A DNA stretch of 64,000 nucleotides, taken from contig WFMF01000404.1 in assembly GCA_011033025.1 (NCBI GenBank), positions 100,258-164,257 of the forward strand. Reading direction: 5' to 3'. The position numbers and the translations under genes were made by a program. The notes beneath the pieces were generated by a model. That model made no database searches, was not told where the DNA came from, and was given only the letters and a program-made list of their open reading frames with translations. This DNA is from Beroe forskalii. Taxonomy: Eukaryota; Ctenophora; Nuda; Beroida; Beroidae. Positions 11,961 to 27,026 of this stretch are shown here, piece after piece (position 1 is the stretch's first letter; every line of letters begins with the position of its first letter).

Positions 11961-13733
11961 TTATATTCCATTTATTGTCACACCGAAACTCCCAAATGCA
12001 GTACAAAATTCAAATACAATGATATAATACAATACAATTAAATACAATCAAATTTCACTAGGAAAACACATAACTATCTTATTAATATTACACAATTACA
12101 AGATTATTACAAGATTGAAATTTAAATTGGTGATAAGTTTGGCCTAGATAGTACAATTCTGATTTTGAGCTATCTTATCCGTATAGCACATGGTCGGTCG
12201 GGCAATAAATTGGCGGACATGTAACTTCAGCCCCCATGATAACATGATAAGATGTCACATGTTATCATGTTATCATGGGGGCTGAAGGAGCCAAGAAAAT
12301 TATATATTGAAATTTGCGAAAAGAATGATAGATTTCCAATGGAAGCGTTGATTACACAATTTGATTGATTGCAGTATCTCGATCTCAGTACATCAAATAT
12401 GTACATTAAATATTATGAACCAAAAATCAGGATTTATTATCGAATTAGACAGTTCATAGTCGTACGACGGACATCATTAATATTTGGGTGGAATTACTTG
12501 AATATTGGCTTAACACTAACAAGCCTCGAACAGCAATGCTATGTCCGACCAAATATTGTAGTCCGATAAGGTATAAATATAAATAGAAGTCTTCAAGTTT
12601 AAATCACAAACTGGTACTGATAGAAACTGTACTTTAACCTTCAATTTTCTGTTTTTAGCATATTGTTTTATCAATATAAAACACAAAGCAAGATCAACTC
12701 GATAGTATAAAATGGTATAATAGCAACTTTTTAATACGTATCTCTTCCAGGCACTCGACATTAGAACTCTAATAATACGTTTCTCTTTCAATCCAACCTG
12801 AAAATATTTCTCTTTTAAAATATGTTTTTTTCGAAAAGAAATTCAAAACCCAATCAGCAATCATGCTGTCAAATTTCAAAGTTCATTTTTTGGTTGGAAA
12901 GTCAAAACTCAGAACTCGAGGGAGGTCCAAGGTCGATCGCAAGCTTAATTTCTTTTCATTCCGCTGCTTCGCCTCGTGAATCTTTTTAATAATAGCAAAA
13001 TTATGTATCTTTTTAATTTGCGCTACGAAAATGCGCATATCTCGAAGGTATTTAAGCAAACTTGATGGCACTTCAGGATATTTAGAGCTTGATAAAAGCA
13101 ACATCTCAGTGAATTTTAGATTCAAGCAGAATTGTGACCAAAAAACCAGTTTTTAAGAGATATCTTCTAAACTTCTTTATGTTTGACTACTTTAGACGCT
13201 CAAACTTACTGCAGAAATGATTTAGAGTGCTCGGCTTTCCCTCGCACTTTAAATCATTTAAATGTCTCCGACTGCGCTGTTGACATTTAAATCATATAAA
13301 GCCCTGCTGTAAATCACCCAGACACTGTCGTAAATTTGCCATAAATTGAAAAGTTAACAACTTTTGGCTAGGAACAAAGTTCTAACATCTTTTCATGCAG
13401 TAAAGACTGCTGAAAGCTTGTGTTTTCCTCAATCAAAAGCAACAAAAAACCTTGGACTTTTGGATCCCCCAGTTACAATGATAGCTTTATATCTTAATCT
13501 TTGAATGGTAAACGTAGGAAACTATTTTCATTTTTGATCAAAGTCAATAAACATAAATAAATATTTGGTGTTGCAGGCTTGGCTAGCAATGATATTTTCA
13601 TAATATTTCCTTGGAAAGTAGATGGAATACAGGCTGTTCAGCATTTGTTGTACTTATAGGCTAATTGAATTATATTATTATCAATTGAGAACACAAATGT
13701 GCCAAGAAGATAACACAACCCCTCCCGTTCATA
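11961..13733. other. Intergenic, one strong hairpin
   Basis: AT-rich with no recognisable exon. The minus-strand open frames near 12516-12791 and 12883-13125 show no family features. A hairpin at 12226-12289 is listed separately. Confidence 0.5.
12226..12289. repeat. Perfect 26-bp inverted repeat
   Basis: The left arm begins CTTCAGCCCCCATGATAACA and the right arm ends GGGGGCTGAAG. The arms are exact reverse complements around a spacer of about 12 bases containing GATGTCACA. It could be the core of a foldback transposon. Confidence 0.85.
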
Positions 13734-15269
13734 TTACTGCATAAGATCTTGGTTAACCGTTTCTCTCTTTAACATACTCAAACATCCGACAGAGATTAAG
13801 GCAGAAAATTGGAGCACCCCAAGAGCAAACTTTGGGCTAAAGTTGAATGCATACTCGACCGCGAATGTGGCTACGATACCCCCAAACCAAGCAACACTGG
13901 CAACAGTTGACGTCATGTAGGACCTAATTGCTGTTGGCACATACTCATTCACGAGAACTATTGGAGCCAAGCTCTGAGCAGTAAGGGAAACGTAACTCAA
14001 GATTAGGAAGGATAAAATGAAGCTGTAACCGAGGCAGAAGTACATTGCTGTAGGAAGTAGTAATGTCAGGATTGCTGTCCCTAAGAAGGTTTTCCTTCTA
14101 CCAATCCACTCCAAAAGACAAAGAGTGATAATTAGGCCCCCTATATTGGATATGTTGATTATACCAAGGCTGAAAAGAGTTTTCTTGTCGAAGTCACACG
14201 ATTTTTGGACATCAATTATGGTTTTTCCTGCACAGTAGCCTTCATTTAGTAACCGGGGCATAACGAAGGTACAGAAGTAATAACAAAAGTATGTTGATAT
14301 CCCCAGGATCAAGATGGAAACTGTATTCTTAACGTTATTAGTTGCTCGCAAGATTCTAACAATCCTAGACAGTGACATCTGATTGCCTGATTGGGCTGTG
14401 ACATTGTCTTTCTTCAACTTTGATTTCCACATTCCCTTTCCCATTCAGTTTATGCAGCTGTTTTATAGTTTTCTCAGCCTTTTCGACTTGTCCGTTGTGG
14501 TAATCAAATCTAGGAGACTCTCTGATACATGCTAGGAATACAATGCAGGGTGAGAAGACTATTGGGACAATCAGTGAAAGTCCCCTCCATCCAAGAGGCT
14601 CCATAGCAAAGTAGGCTATCACACCGTTGATAGTAGTCCCCACACTCCAAGCTAAGCAGAAGCCAGACATCGCCAGAGCTCTGAATCTTTTGGGTGAAAC
14701 TTCCCCACTCAGTACCACGGCAGGAGGTGCACCCATCCCCAAAAACAGTCCCATCACCAGTCTGAGTATCAAAAACTGCCAGTAAGCCTTTGTGAAAGCA
14801 CAAAGAATGCCACAAAGAGTTACCCCAATAGCTCCGGTGAGGGCTATTGGTCGACGACCAAACTTGTCCCCCAGAGGTGAAGCCAGCCCAGAGGCGCACA
14901 TCATGGTAAAGTTGGTGCTTGTTTGGAGAACACTTAAAGGGAAGGGATCCAGAGCCCACTCACATTTGAGGACAGGACCTAGAAGAGATAACATAACCAC
15001 TTCTGTTCCCTGTAGACAGCTAAATAGAAAAGACCCGATCGTGTAGATGATCGTACCACACCCAAACCCTGCACCCTCCAACGCATCGTTTATGTCTTGC
15101 TGATCAATAAGTTCTTCAATCTGCAAGCTTTCTGATTCGTTAGTCTCGCCACCATCTTTGTTAATCGCTCCATCATCTGTGTTGCTAATGCACGGCTTTG
15201 CTACTGAACATTTGGTTCCCACCACTCGTTCTGTTGTCGTCAGTAAGCATAAGATGTCCTCCAATGTGC
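13734..15269 (-). CDS. MFS transporter, SVOP/SLC22-like, with a frame break
   Basis: Two overlapping open frames together cover a full 12-helix major facilitator: the N-terminal half at 15269-14365 and the C-terminal half at 14444-13734. The first half carries an acidic N-terminus, the signature GDKFGRRP after helix 2, and ESPRFDYHNGQVEKA at the start of the central loop. The second half carries LEWIGRRKT and ends near QDLMQ. The family moves organic ions or vesicle cargo; the substrate cannot be told. Halves join only by a one-base frame change between about 14365 and 14444, in the central loop; no realistic intron fits there. It is either a disabling mutation or a sequence error. The N-terminal half has no ATG and begins after a plausible acceptor (TATTAAG at 15270), so an upstream start exon was not found. 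Confidence 0.72.
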
Positions 15270-15877
15270 CTTAATAAAAATAATTTTATACTTGCACCAT
15301 TTCCCACTGTCAGTATGGGAAAATGGGAAAAGTCTCACATTGAGATAATCTGAGAAAAATTGCTGACCAAATGGGTCCCTAGGTCCTTAAAAACACCACA
15401 ATTAGCCTTAAAGATCTAAGGCTCACAGATCACTAACAAAAAGTTATGGTCATATTGAATTTATACATAATTAACAATAAAGTGTCTTGGATGAGGGAAT
15501 GCATTCTCCATGGAGATCTCAGGATCATTTGGTAACTTAAACCGACTTACGACTTTATGAGAACGTTTTTCCATTTATGTTTAATTGTTCGATTTACAGC
15601 CTCTTGAAAACGCTCATTTCGGGCTTAAATGGACTTTTTGTCCATAAGTGGCCAAAAAATATGACTAAAAACTGCATTTTTACATATGACTGCATTGCAA
15701 AGTGTGCACTAGAACCAAATAATGATGCAGTTTTGCACATATAAATTTATTGACCAGCCAAAGCACACTGACACACTGTAGCTCAGACTTATTTTCGGAG
15801 AGAAATTAAAAAGAAAGTCATGCGATATAGTGTGATTTATATTGAAGGTACACAACATGCACATGCGTATGACTCAC
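15270..15877. other. Spacer between transporter and ATPase exons
   Basis: The missing last ATPase coding exon and the missing first transporter exon would be expected in or near here. I could not identify either. Confidence 0.4.
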
Positions 15878-19447
<3,570 letters not shown>

Positions 19448-21076
19448 CTGTGGGAGAGAGGGAGGTTGATAAGGGATAGAGAAATGAACTAATGAAGAAA
19501 GGCATTGCAAGGTTCTAAAAAGAGCTGTTGTATTTTGTTGAAATATCAGGTAACAAAAATAGTATCTCACTTCTCGCTAGTGAGGTTTTTAAAATAAGCA
19601 GCACTATTACACTGCTATAATACCTTATATGGAGCACATTTTTTGCTGTATCTATGTGAGGTTCAAAACTTGTAACCTGTTAGCAATCCGTGATAAAATC
19701 GATTTTTCAATGGTTATAAGTAGTACTTTCTAGTACTTTAGACCAGGTATTAGAAATAAGTATTAGAATTAAGTATTAATAGAATCGATTTTATAGCTTT
19801 GTCACGACATGTTTATGTGACAAAAGCCGATGTCGGCCATGCCATTTCTAAGGTTGTGCGGCTAGCAGATTAAGGCCGCACAGAGTCCGTTTTGTACTTT
19901 TGTGCTCAACCGAATATTCTAAATGATAAGAAAATGCCCTAAAATACACACAAACCAAGTTATTGGCGAAAGACTTTTCAATAAGCATAATATGCTTCAA
20001 AATGCCACACAGCAAGATATTAGCGGAAAACTTAGTGCTACCAATATTTAGACAGGAGAACATATTAACTACCCATAAATTTTGATTGTTATAAGTCCAG
20101 TGTTACAAAACTATAGCTGGTTGTCTTTTTGTGATATTATGAGATTTTTGAAGTTTTTAGAAGGTTTTTGGAGGCTGTTAAAGCTATTCCAGGAAATATT
20201 CTAGCAATCCTACCCACCTAGGACCTGTTCCATACCGGAGTCAGAGACAAGAGTTAAATTCCCAACAGGATGACACTAAACCAATCATACGATCCTAAAT
20301 CTTTCAAGAAAAGGCTACATGATAAATAGCTCCTGCAAAAAGCCAAAATGCCACATCGGCCCTTATTGCTTTTATTGAACCGGCCTTTTCTAAACAGTTT
20401 TAACTCCCAAGGCCAAAATTGCATGAATTCAGTTCATCATTTTAACCAGCTTATAAATCACTATGCAGGTCTCATGTATGACCAAAAATGGTGAATCTGG
20501 TCATAAGCAAGGAAACTGGCTCCACTGAAGCAATATGATACAATGATATTTGCCACTCGCCAGTCCTCTATATATTTACATATTGTTCCTTCTGTTAGTC
20601 GAAGAAAACCGGATATTGTACATCATGAACATAAGTTCTAGCTTAAAAGTCGAAGAAGCTGATAAAAATAGATTTTTGGTAGATCCATCAGCATTCAGCA
20701 TTCAACAACAGCTGTGATTAAGAATTATCTGTATGCCCTAAATTTTCAGATATTTCCTTTCTTCTGTAATCTGTATAACTACATACTCTCGGTGCCTTCT
20801 CACAATTGATAGGTATAACGTTATATAAGTCATAGCCCCTTCTGAATTATAGGAGCTAGTGGGAATAAAAGCTTAATAAAATCTCTACATAACTTATGTA
20901 AATTTATGTATTATTCAATGAATTCTATGTGATGATTCTTCCCCAATCATTAAGAATTCGGGCTCTTTGAGTTCTAAGGAAATAGAAGAAATAAAGCGAT
21001 AGTTTAACAAAGGATTCTGGTATAAGTAGTTGAAGGGTCCAAACAAAAGATTTTAATTAATTTATTCAGCTCCCAT
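19448..21076. other. No gene seen; repeat fragments
   Basis: Upstream ATPase exons would lie to the right of 19447 but none is recognisable here. A fragment near 20361-20415 (CGGCCCTTATTGCTTTTATT) resembles the end of the TA-flanked MITE at 25.1 kb. A stretch near 19880-19915 contains a reverse-complement match to the repeat near 27.8 kb. Confidence 0.5.
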
Positions 21077-21784
21077 CAGGGCCGTAATTCCCGGGGGGGC
21101 TAGGGGGGCTGAAGCCCCCCCAAGATTTTTGAACTGACTCAAAAAAATTCTAACTCCCTATTAAAATTTCCAACTTAACTGATCTTTACAGTTCACTCAT
21201 TAAATGGGGAATGATATTGATGCAACATTCGCAATTGTGAAGATTTCAACATCATATCAACACTTCATGTAGGCTAGTTTGTAGGTTCATGATGGTATTT
21301 TTTATCTACAAACCACAGTACAGAAGTGCTGTAATACATCCATGTCTCCATAGTTAGTAGGAAAAATAATAATAATAAAGAAAGGAATAACTAAATATCA
21401 TGCTCATATCATGGTTATAACATGCTCATACATTTATGCAAGTGATGGGCAAGGGTGATTATGAGGCACAATATGTTCTGCACACGGTTTTTTAACATGA
21501 AAACTTGCTCAAGACTTGTTTAAGTACCATTGTATTCGACTCATAATTTTCACGATTCTAAGCCATTTCTGTAGCCCAAAATTCATTCTCAGACATTGAA
21601 AAAACCAAAAATTTTCCGGGGGGCTCCGCCCCCCTAACCCCCGGCCAGGGGCTCTGCCCCTGGACCCCGCTGGGGGCTGCGCCCCCAGACCCCTGCCGCC
21701 AGGGGCTTCGCCCCTGGACCCCAATCCATGGGCTCGCTTCGCTCGCCCAGCCCCCCCAACTCAACATCGAGAATTACGGCCCTG
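21077..21784. mobile_element. hAT-type MITE with 8-bp target duplication
   Basis: A 708-base element bounded by perfect 14-base terminal inverted repeats CAGGGCCGTAATTC and GAATTACGGCCCTG. It is flanked on both sides by the direct repeat GCTCCCAT (21069-21076 and 21785-21792). An 8-bp duplication and CAGGG-type ends are the signature of the hAT superfamily. There is no transposase frame, so it is non-autonomous. The right 150 bases are GC-rich and form a row of short hairpins. Confidence 0.92.
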
Positions 21785-21861
21785 GCTCCCATCCTGGAGA
21801 TTGGAGGGGTAGAGCACGTGCTACACACGTCACTAGTCACAACAGCTGGGGCTCATTAGAG

Positions 21862-22225
21862 TCCTTGTGATTTACTCTTCCTATATATCATCATATGATT
21901 GTTTGTTAAGATGTTGAAACGATCAGTAATTTCGATAACTTTCTCATGGGATTCCTTGTGATTTACTTTTGCTATATATCATCATGATTGTTTGTTGAGA
22001 TGTTGAAACGATCAGTAATTTCGATAACTTTCTCATGGGATTCCTTGTGATTTACTCTTCCTATATATCATCATATGATTGTTTGTTAAGATGTTGAAAC
22101 GATCAGTAATTTCGATAACTTTCTCATGGGATTCCTTGTGATTTACTCTTGCTATATATCATCATATGATTGTTTGTCGAGATGTTGAAACGATCAGTAA
22201 TTTCGATAACTTTCTTAGGACCGAC
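21862..22225. repeat. 90-bp tandem repeat, four copies
   Basis: Four near-identical copies begin at about 21862, 21952, 22041 and 22132 with CCTTGTGATTTACT and end with GATCAGTAATTTCGATAAC. It starts about 70 bases after the hAT element. Confidence 0.9.
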
Positions 22226-23250
22226 GGTTCTTGAAGCAATCGGATTTTTCCTGACGGACATGGCAGACATATTCATAAAATCGTTGTTATTTTGTTCTCT
22301 ATTATATGTTTTGAGATTTGAGATTAATTTCCTATGTTATTTAACTTCATCTCAAGGACCATCAAATATATGTAAGATCGGATCGTTATCAATAGATTAT
22401 TGCAACCCATCCATTATTCACAGTAGGAAAATATTCTGAACAATTGAAGATAATAATTGGTTAGTACTTATCAGACTCTTCGTTAACAATACAGTTGGCA
22501 CCACTTGATGGAATATAAACTGGAATAGTGGAATCATCACAGGTATCATAATGAGATAATTGATTGGTCCCATTGAAAGGTCCCAACTTTCCAATGAGCG
22601 CCCAAAATTCACAACTGCGACATTCAATAACAGGATAATTTTAACAATCCTAGGTTCGGTGCCATCATAACACAAATCATATAAAAACTCTAATTATTCT
22701 TCTCTAGAATACCCTCTAGAATCGAAGAGCTTTTAGATTTTTGGTCTTCAGGGTGATGATGGCCAAAAGGGAGTTTTTAGCTACCAAAACACAAATCTCT
22801 TTTCTTTAGTCCCCAGATCATATCTGGAAACTTTCAAGATGATTCTCAAAAAATTGTAGGAGGAGATAGATTTTGAAGTTAACTTTTGCCAAATCACAAT
22901 AGAAGTTTGCTCACGGACTGTAATCATAGGAAAATTCCGGTTTTCAAAATCCCATAACTCAGGCTAGAAACAAGATTTTTATAGCTAGGATACTCCTCTA
23001 TCATTTCTAGCCGAACAAGAATTGCGCCTACCGGCACATTTCTTGCACCCGTTGTTCCCGTATGTAGGCGCTTAATTTCCTGTTCCCTGGGGCTGGTATT
23101 AAAACACGCCGTCATTTCATCGACGACAGTTGTTCGACTTATTTACTGTCATGATGATTTGACGATAAAGCATAAAAGTGACCTTCCAAATCATGATACA
23201 ATCGCGCTTCTTCTATCAAATTAGTGTCACATCTTCACATCGCAATACTA

Positions 23251-23484
23251 AGGCGCCCGTAACGTTTGTCGGTCGATCGATTGGAATTGGTCGATTGATC
23301 GACTCCATTTGAACGAATGATGTGTTTCACTGGTCCCTAATGACTTGAATCGTATTTAAATGAGCAATATTTAGTTGTTTTCCTACTAGCTCAAAAATTT
23401 TATATTTAAAACACATCAGTTGATCAAATGAAGTTGATCGATCGACCAATTCCAATTGATCGACCGACGAACGTTACGGGCGCC
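23251..23484. mobile_element. TA-flanked MITE (AGGCGCCCG ends)
   Basis: About 234 bases with long inverted ends: AGGCGCCCGTAACGTT with GTCGGTCGATC at the left, and the reverse complement (GATCGACCGACGAACGTTACGG, here split, then GCGCCT) at the right. TA flanks both sides. Non-coding centre. A TA duplication fits a Tc1/mariner-like mobiliser, but other families also use TA. Confidence 0.8.
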
Positions 23485-25100
23485 TTACATCATTGAATCA
23501 ATTTTATAAATATTCCTCATTATGCAGGCTCTATATATTTCCCTCTCCTACGTACAAGCTTGAATTAACGCACGCAGATAAAATATCACGTGGGCGATTT
23601 CGTTCCACGTGCCAAATGTTCGCGCGGGCGTTCCCGCCATTTCGTAGAACTCTGAAAATTCGTTTGGTTGCGCACCGTTCAGAGTTTCATAACTATGATC
23701 ACCATTTTCGTTACGCGTTACTTTTCTTATGTGCTGCGTTGCAGATATCAAACCGTTGCAATGTTCGCTATTATTTTACCCCGCCTTGATTGATTTTCAA
23801 AATTGAGATACACAATGGGATTACTGACCAAGATCAAGATGAAAGATTCAGATATATGATCAATCATGAACCGAGACAAACTCTCAGGTCTTTCTTTCCT
23901 CTCGTCAATTTTTAGATCATTCATAACAGATTTGATAACACTGTCCAAATTGTAATTTGCCCGAATTGGCCGCTACTAATAAAGAAGGCCAAATGACTAT
24001 GTGATTGAAATCCTATCAATTATTTGATAAATTCTCTGAAAATTGATAAAGGTTTGATTTTATGATTGAAGAATTGAACTTAAATTTTTGAGAAAGAATT
24101 AATTTCAACATCAGAATGAACAGAGCATTGAACCCAAATACCTACAACGCTGTTAGCTAGCTGCAGCCCAAAATGCAAAGGATGCCACTACACCAAGCTA
24201 CTCTGACGCGAGTGATATTATAAAGGAGCAGTTGGATGCATGAAAATGTACCAACCACCACCACGACGACACACCACCACCTATTTCAGATTTAACAGTA
24301 AGCGTAAAGGTAGTATGCACACAACCCCCACAAAACACGATCTCTGCTAACCTTTTCTCAATGCCTTTTTGTAAAACAAAAACGCGATTGGGAACAGGAA
24401 AAAATCTATTTTGATAATTGACATCCTCTGCCCCTTAACACTGGGCCACCGATCTGAAAATGATCACATGGAATCATGATTCACACGGAATTGTTGAATA
24501 GTAATTAGGAATCAATTATCTCGATCTGGAGTCACGATCAATCTCGTTATATGAGTGTTATGCTGGGGACTGGGTGACTGGGTAGCTCTTACCAATTACT
24601 ATTCAACAGGAGATTCTTTCTCCTTTTCTCTTTGTGTGTGTTTGAGCATAGAGAGAAAGAAAGACGAAGTTAACTTGCCTAGCTAAGGGTGGAAAAGGCT
24701 GAGACACACTTCTTCTCGTCACTGACACCAGCTATGAAGCGCATAATCACTCGGTTATATTGTTAGACAGACGGGCTGCAACTGGATGTGAAGGTGGTAC
24801 CAGCTGGCAGCTCATAAGCTTTGCAATGAGAATTACATCTACCTCCAGTAAGGGGGCCGGGATGGCAGATTCATAAGCGTTTCATACTAAATACCCACTC
24901 TAGTTTTATTGCATGGTTGATGCTAAGATCCTTTACGCCTTTTAAACTCGTGTTATATTCTCTAATCTATATTCATAAGGAAGCACCGGCAAGTGCTGAG
25001 CTGTTTAAGAATCGAATGCACACTGTCTTTCTCGGTAAAGGTCCACAGGTCTGTATATAAAGCTGGTTTTGTTAGCTGTTTTCATGGCTCATGCGTCATA

Positions 25101-25530
25101 CCTTATTGGCCTTTATTTAGCCGGCCTTTTTTAAACTGGCCCTTTTTTAACCGGCCCTCTGGACAAAAATCGAATCACATTTGAACCGTTTTAACCGGCC
25201 CCTTGGACAAAAATTTTTCTATTGGTTACCAGATCAAGGATTTTATGCTCTAAAATGGCCACTAAAACCCATTTACACTTAATAAATTGCATCAAAAGAC
25301 CCAAATACCGATCTAATTTGATGATTTAGGGCATTATCGTGTTATATAATGACCTTCAAGAGTATGTGACACTTTATAAGGCAAGTCAAAAAAGTTTTCT
25401 TTGGCCCAAATTAACTGGCCTTTAATTTGGCCGGCCCCACTTTAACCGGCCTTTTTTTAACCGGCCCTTTGGACAAAAATCTGAAGTCGTTTTTGTCCTT
25501 AAGGGCCGGTTAAATAAAGGCCAATAAGGT
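25101..25530. mobile_element. TA-flanked MITE (CCTTATTGG ends)
   Basis: The left end CCTTATTGGCCTTTATTTAG and right end TAAATAAAGGCCAATAAGG are inverted repeats with TA on both sides. GGCC-rich subterminal motifs (CCGGCCTTTTTTAA, GGACAAAAAT) are repeated near both ends. No coding capacity. A second member is at 28131-28465. Confidence 0.8.
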
Positions 25531-26206
25531 AGTAACGTAATTTTCATCTCAGACTTGGGGGCTGGTCTCAGGATGTTAAATACGTGAATAAATCGTATTG
25601 ACCTCTGAAGAAAAGTACGCATATTTTTCTCACAATACGTGACTTAGAAATATCAATACGGATTCTGAATAAGGGTTGTTAAAAATACGTGCAAAAGTAC
25701 GCTACCAAATATAATAACTTTAATTTAAAGTTTAAAACGATGGCATCGTAAACAATAAGAGTGCGCGTGACCTATACGCCTTATTCGAAGATTAAGCAAA
25801 ATTTCAAAATTTAAGGAGAAAAAGTACTAAAGTTTCTACCAAAAATACGTATTGTATTTTTGCCGTATTTGTGAAAATACGTTTTTAAAAACCTTGGGCT
25901 GGTCAAGGGCCTTGAACCCAATACTTGGAATGAAGCCCCAGTTGGGAGCCTGGGGCAGCGCCCCAAAAAGTTTTGGGTAGTTTTATTGCCTTAAAACGAT
26001 TTTTGAGCAATAAATATGAGACAAAAAGTTAAAAGAGCTGGTACGAGTAGTTGAAAATTTGTAAATTGAATAGAAATCTTGGAAATTTTGTATCTTGAAA
26101 ATCTTAAGAGGGGGATAACCGATAACTTATTCCCAGCAGCTTAGCGTATGTGTAAACAAAAAAGGATGTAACACCGAGCTAAAACCGCGATAGGAAGATT
26201 GGAAAC

Positions 26207-27026
26207 ATGTGCTTCTTAACCCTTCTTCTTATGGGCTGGCTTCTAGTCGGGGAAACTGTTGGTCGTGAGTCCTTTTCAGTTTTGAAGTCTTTTCAAGTTC
26301 ATTTCGATGGTTCCACTGTAGATACTTGGCCAGACCACCATCGGGCTACCATTTCATATAGCATTAGATCATGTTACCTATCTATCTCCATTAAAATTGT
26401 TTATCTTTTATTAAAGCTACCTTATGCAACTTACTGTATTAGGATCTATCAAAACAAAATTTAACATCTATAAGAAAGTATTGCTTACTCAAATTGAGTA
26501 TTACCTGATTATGGCCTTTATTTTGTTCGTGTGTGACCAATAATCCCTTTTTTCTCCAGAAAACACACTTACACTGTTTGTAACATGTGATGACGTAACA
26601 ACAGTGTGGATTGACGGGGAACTCCAAGATAACCTCGTGAATGCAAATAGCTGGGGTAAATATGACACTCTAACTATTCCTGCGACTTTTCAAGTCATTG
26701 CAGTGAAGTGTGAGAATCTCGGTAATGCAGCAGGTTTCAATGCCAAGGTAAAGGACTCATCTGGAAAAGTTGTCCTGAAAACGGATGTTAAAAACTCGTG
26801 GCTATGCACGACAACAGAGGAAACGGGCTGGACAACTGCAGACTTCCAGCCCTCTTCACCGACGTGGGGAAAGGCTGCACTTTCTCGTGTTGGAACTGGA
26901 GATAAAGCAGGAGCTGACTGGATCTGGAGCCAGAACAGTGGTGCACAAGTGGTGTACTTCAGGGCAAAGTTGCAGAAAGGCGAGTATATTGAAGTGGTGA
27001 GGAAATACATGAGCACAAAACTATAG
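26207..27026 (+). CDS. Small secreted lectin-like (galactose-binding-fold) protein
   Basis: Complete two-exon gene of 174 residues: 26207-26264 and 26560-27026. Exon 1 encodes a hydrophobic signal peptide (MCFLTLLLMGWLLVGETVG). The donor is GTGAGT and the acceptor TTTCTCCAG; the phase-1 junction makes Gln. The mature part has a repeating beta-sandwich pattern: VTTVWIDGE, a WGKYDTLTIP segment, VIAVKCEN, a NSWLCTTTEETGW segment, then ADWIWSQNSGAQVVYFRAKL. This layout (W.DG, VIAV, W.C, W.W, VYFR) matches secreted galactose-binding-like domains common in marine invertebrates and resembling rhamnosidase accessory domains. It probably binds carbohydrate outside the cell; the ligand is unknown. Stop at 27026. 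It stands alone on the plus strand. The family name comes from remembered pattern, not a search. Confidence 0.75.

Larger units (their letters stand above)
22226..26206. other. No gene seen; MITE-rich
   Basis: Contains the two TA-flanked MITEs listed separately. Open frames at 22170-22439 (plus), 22418-22675 and 22924-23115 (minus) and 23493-23789 (plus) show no family motifs and I do not call them. Confidence 0.5.

Noticed and set aside
10504..12027. Long open frames on both strands within the 24-bp minisatellite (up to 277 codons)
   Set aside because: They arise because the unit is a multiple of three without stops. They overlap each other in most frames and have no start context or domain.
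22170..22675. Overlapping open frames on opposite strands
   Set aside because: The plus frame begins in the 90-bp tandem repeat; neither has splice sites or family motifs.
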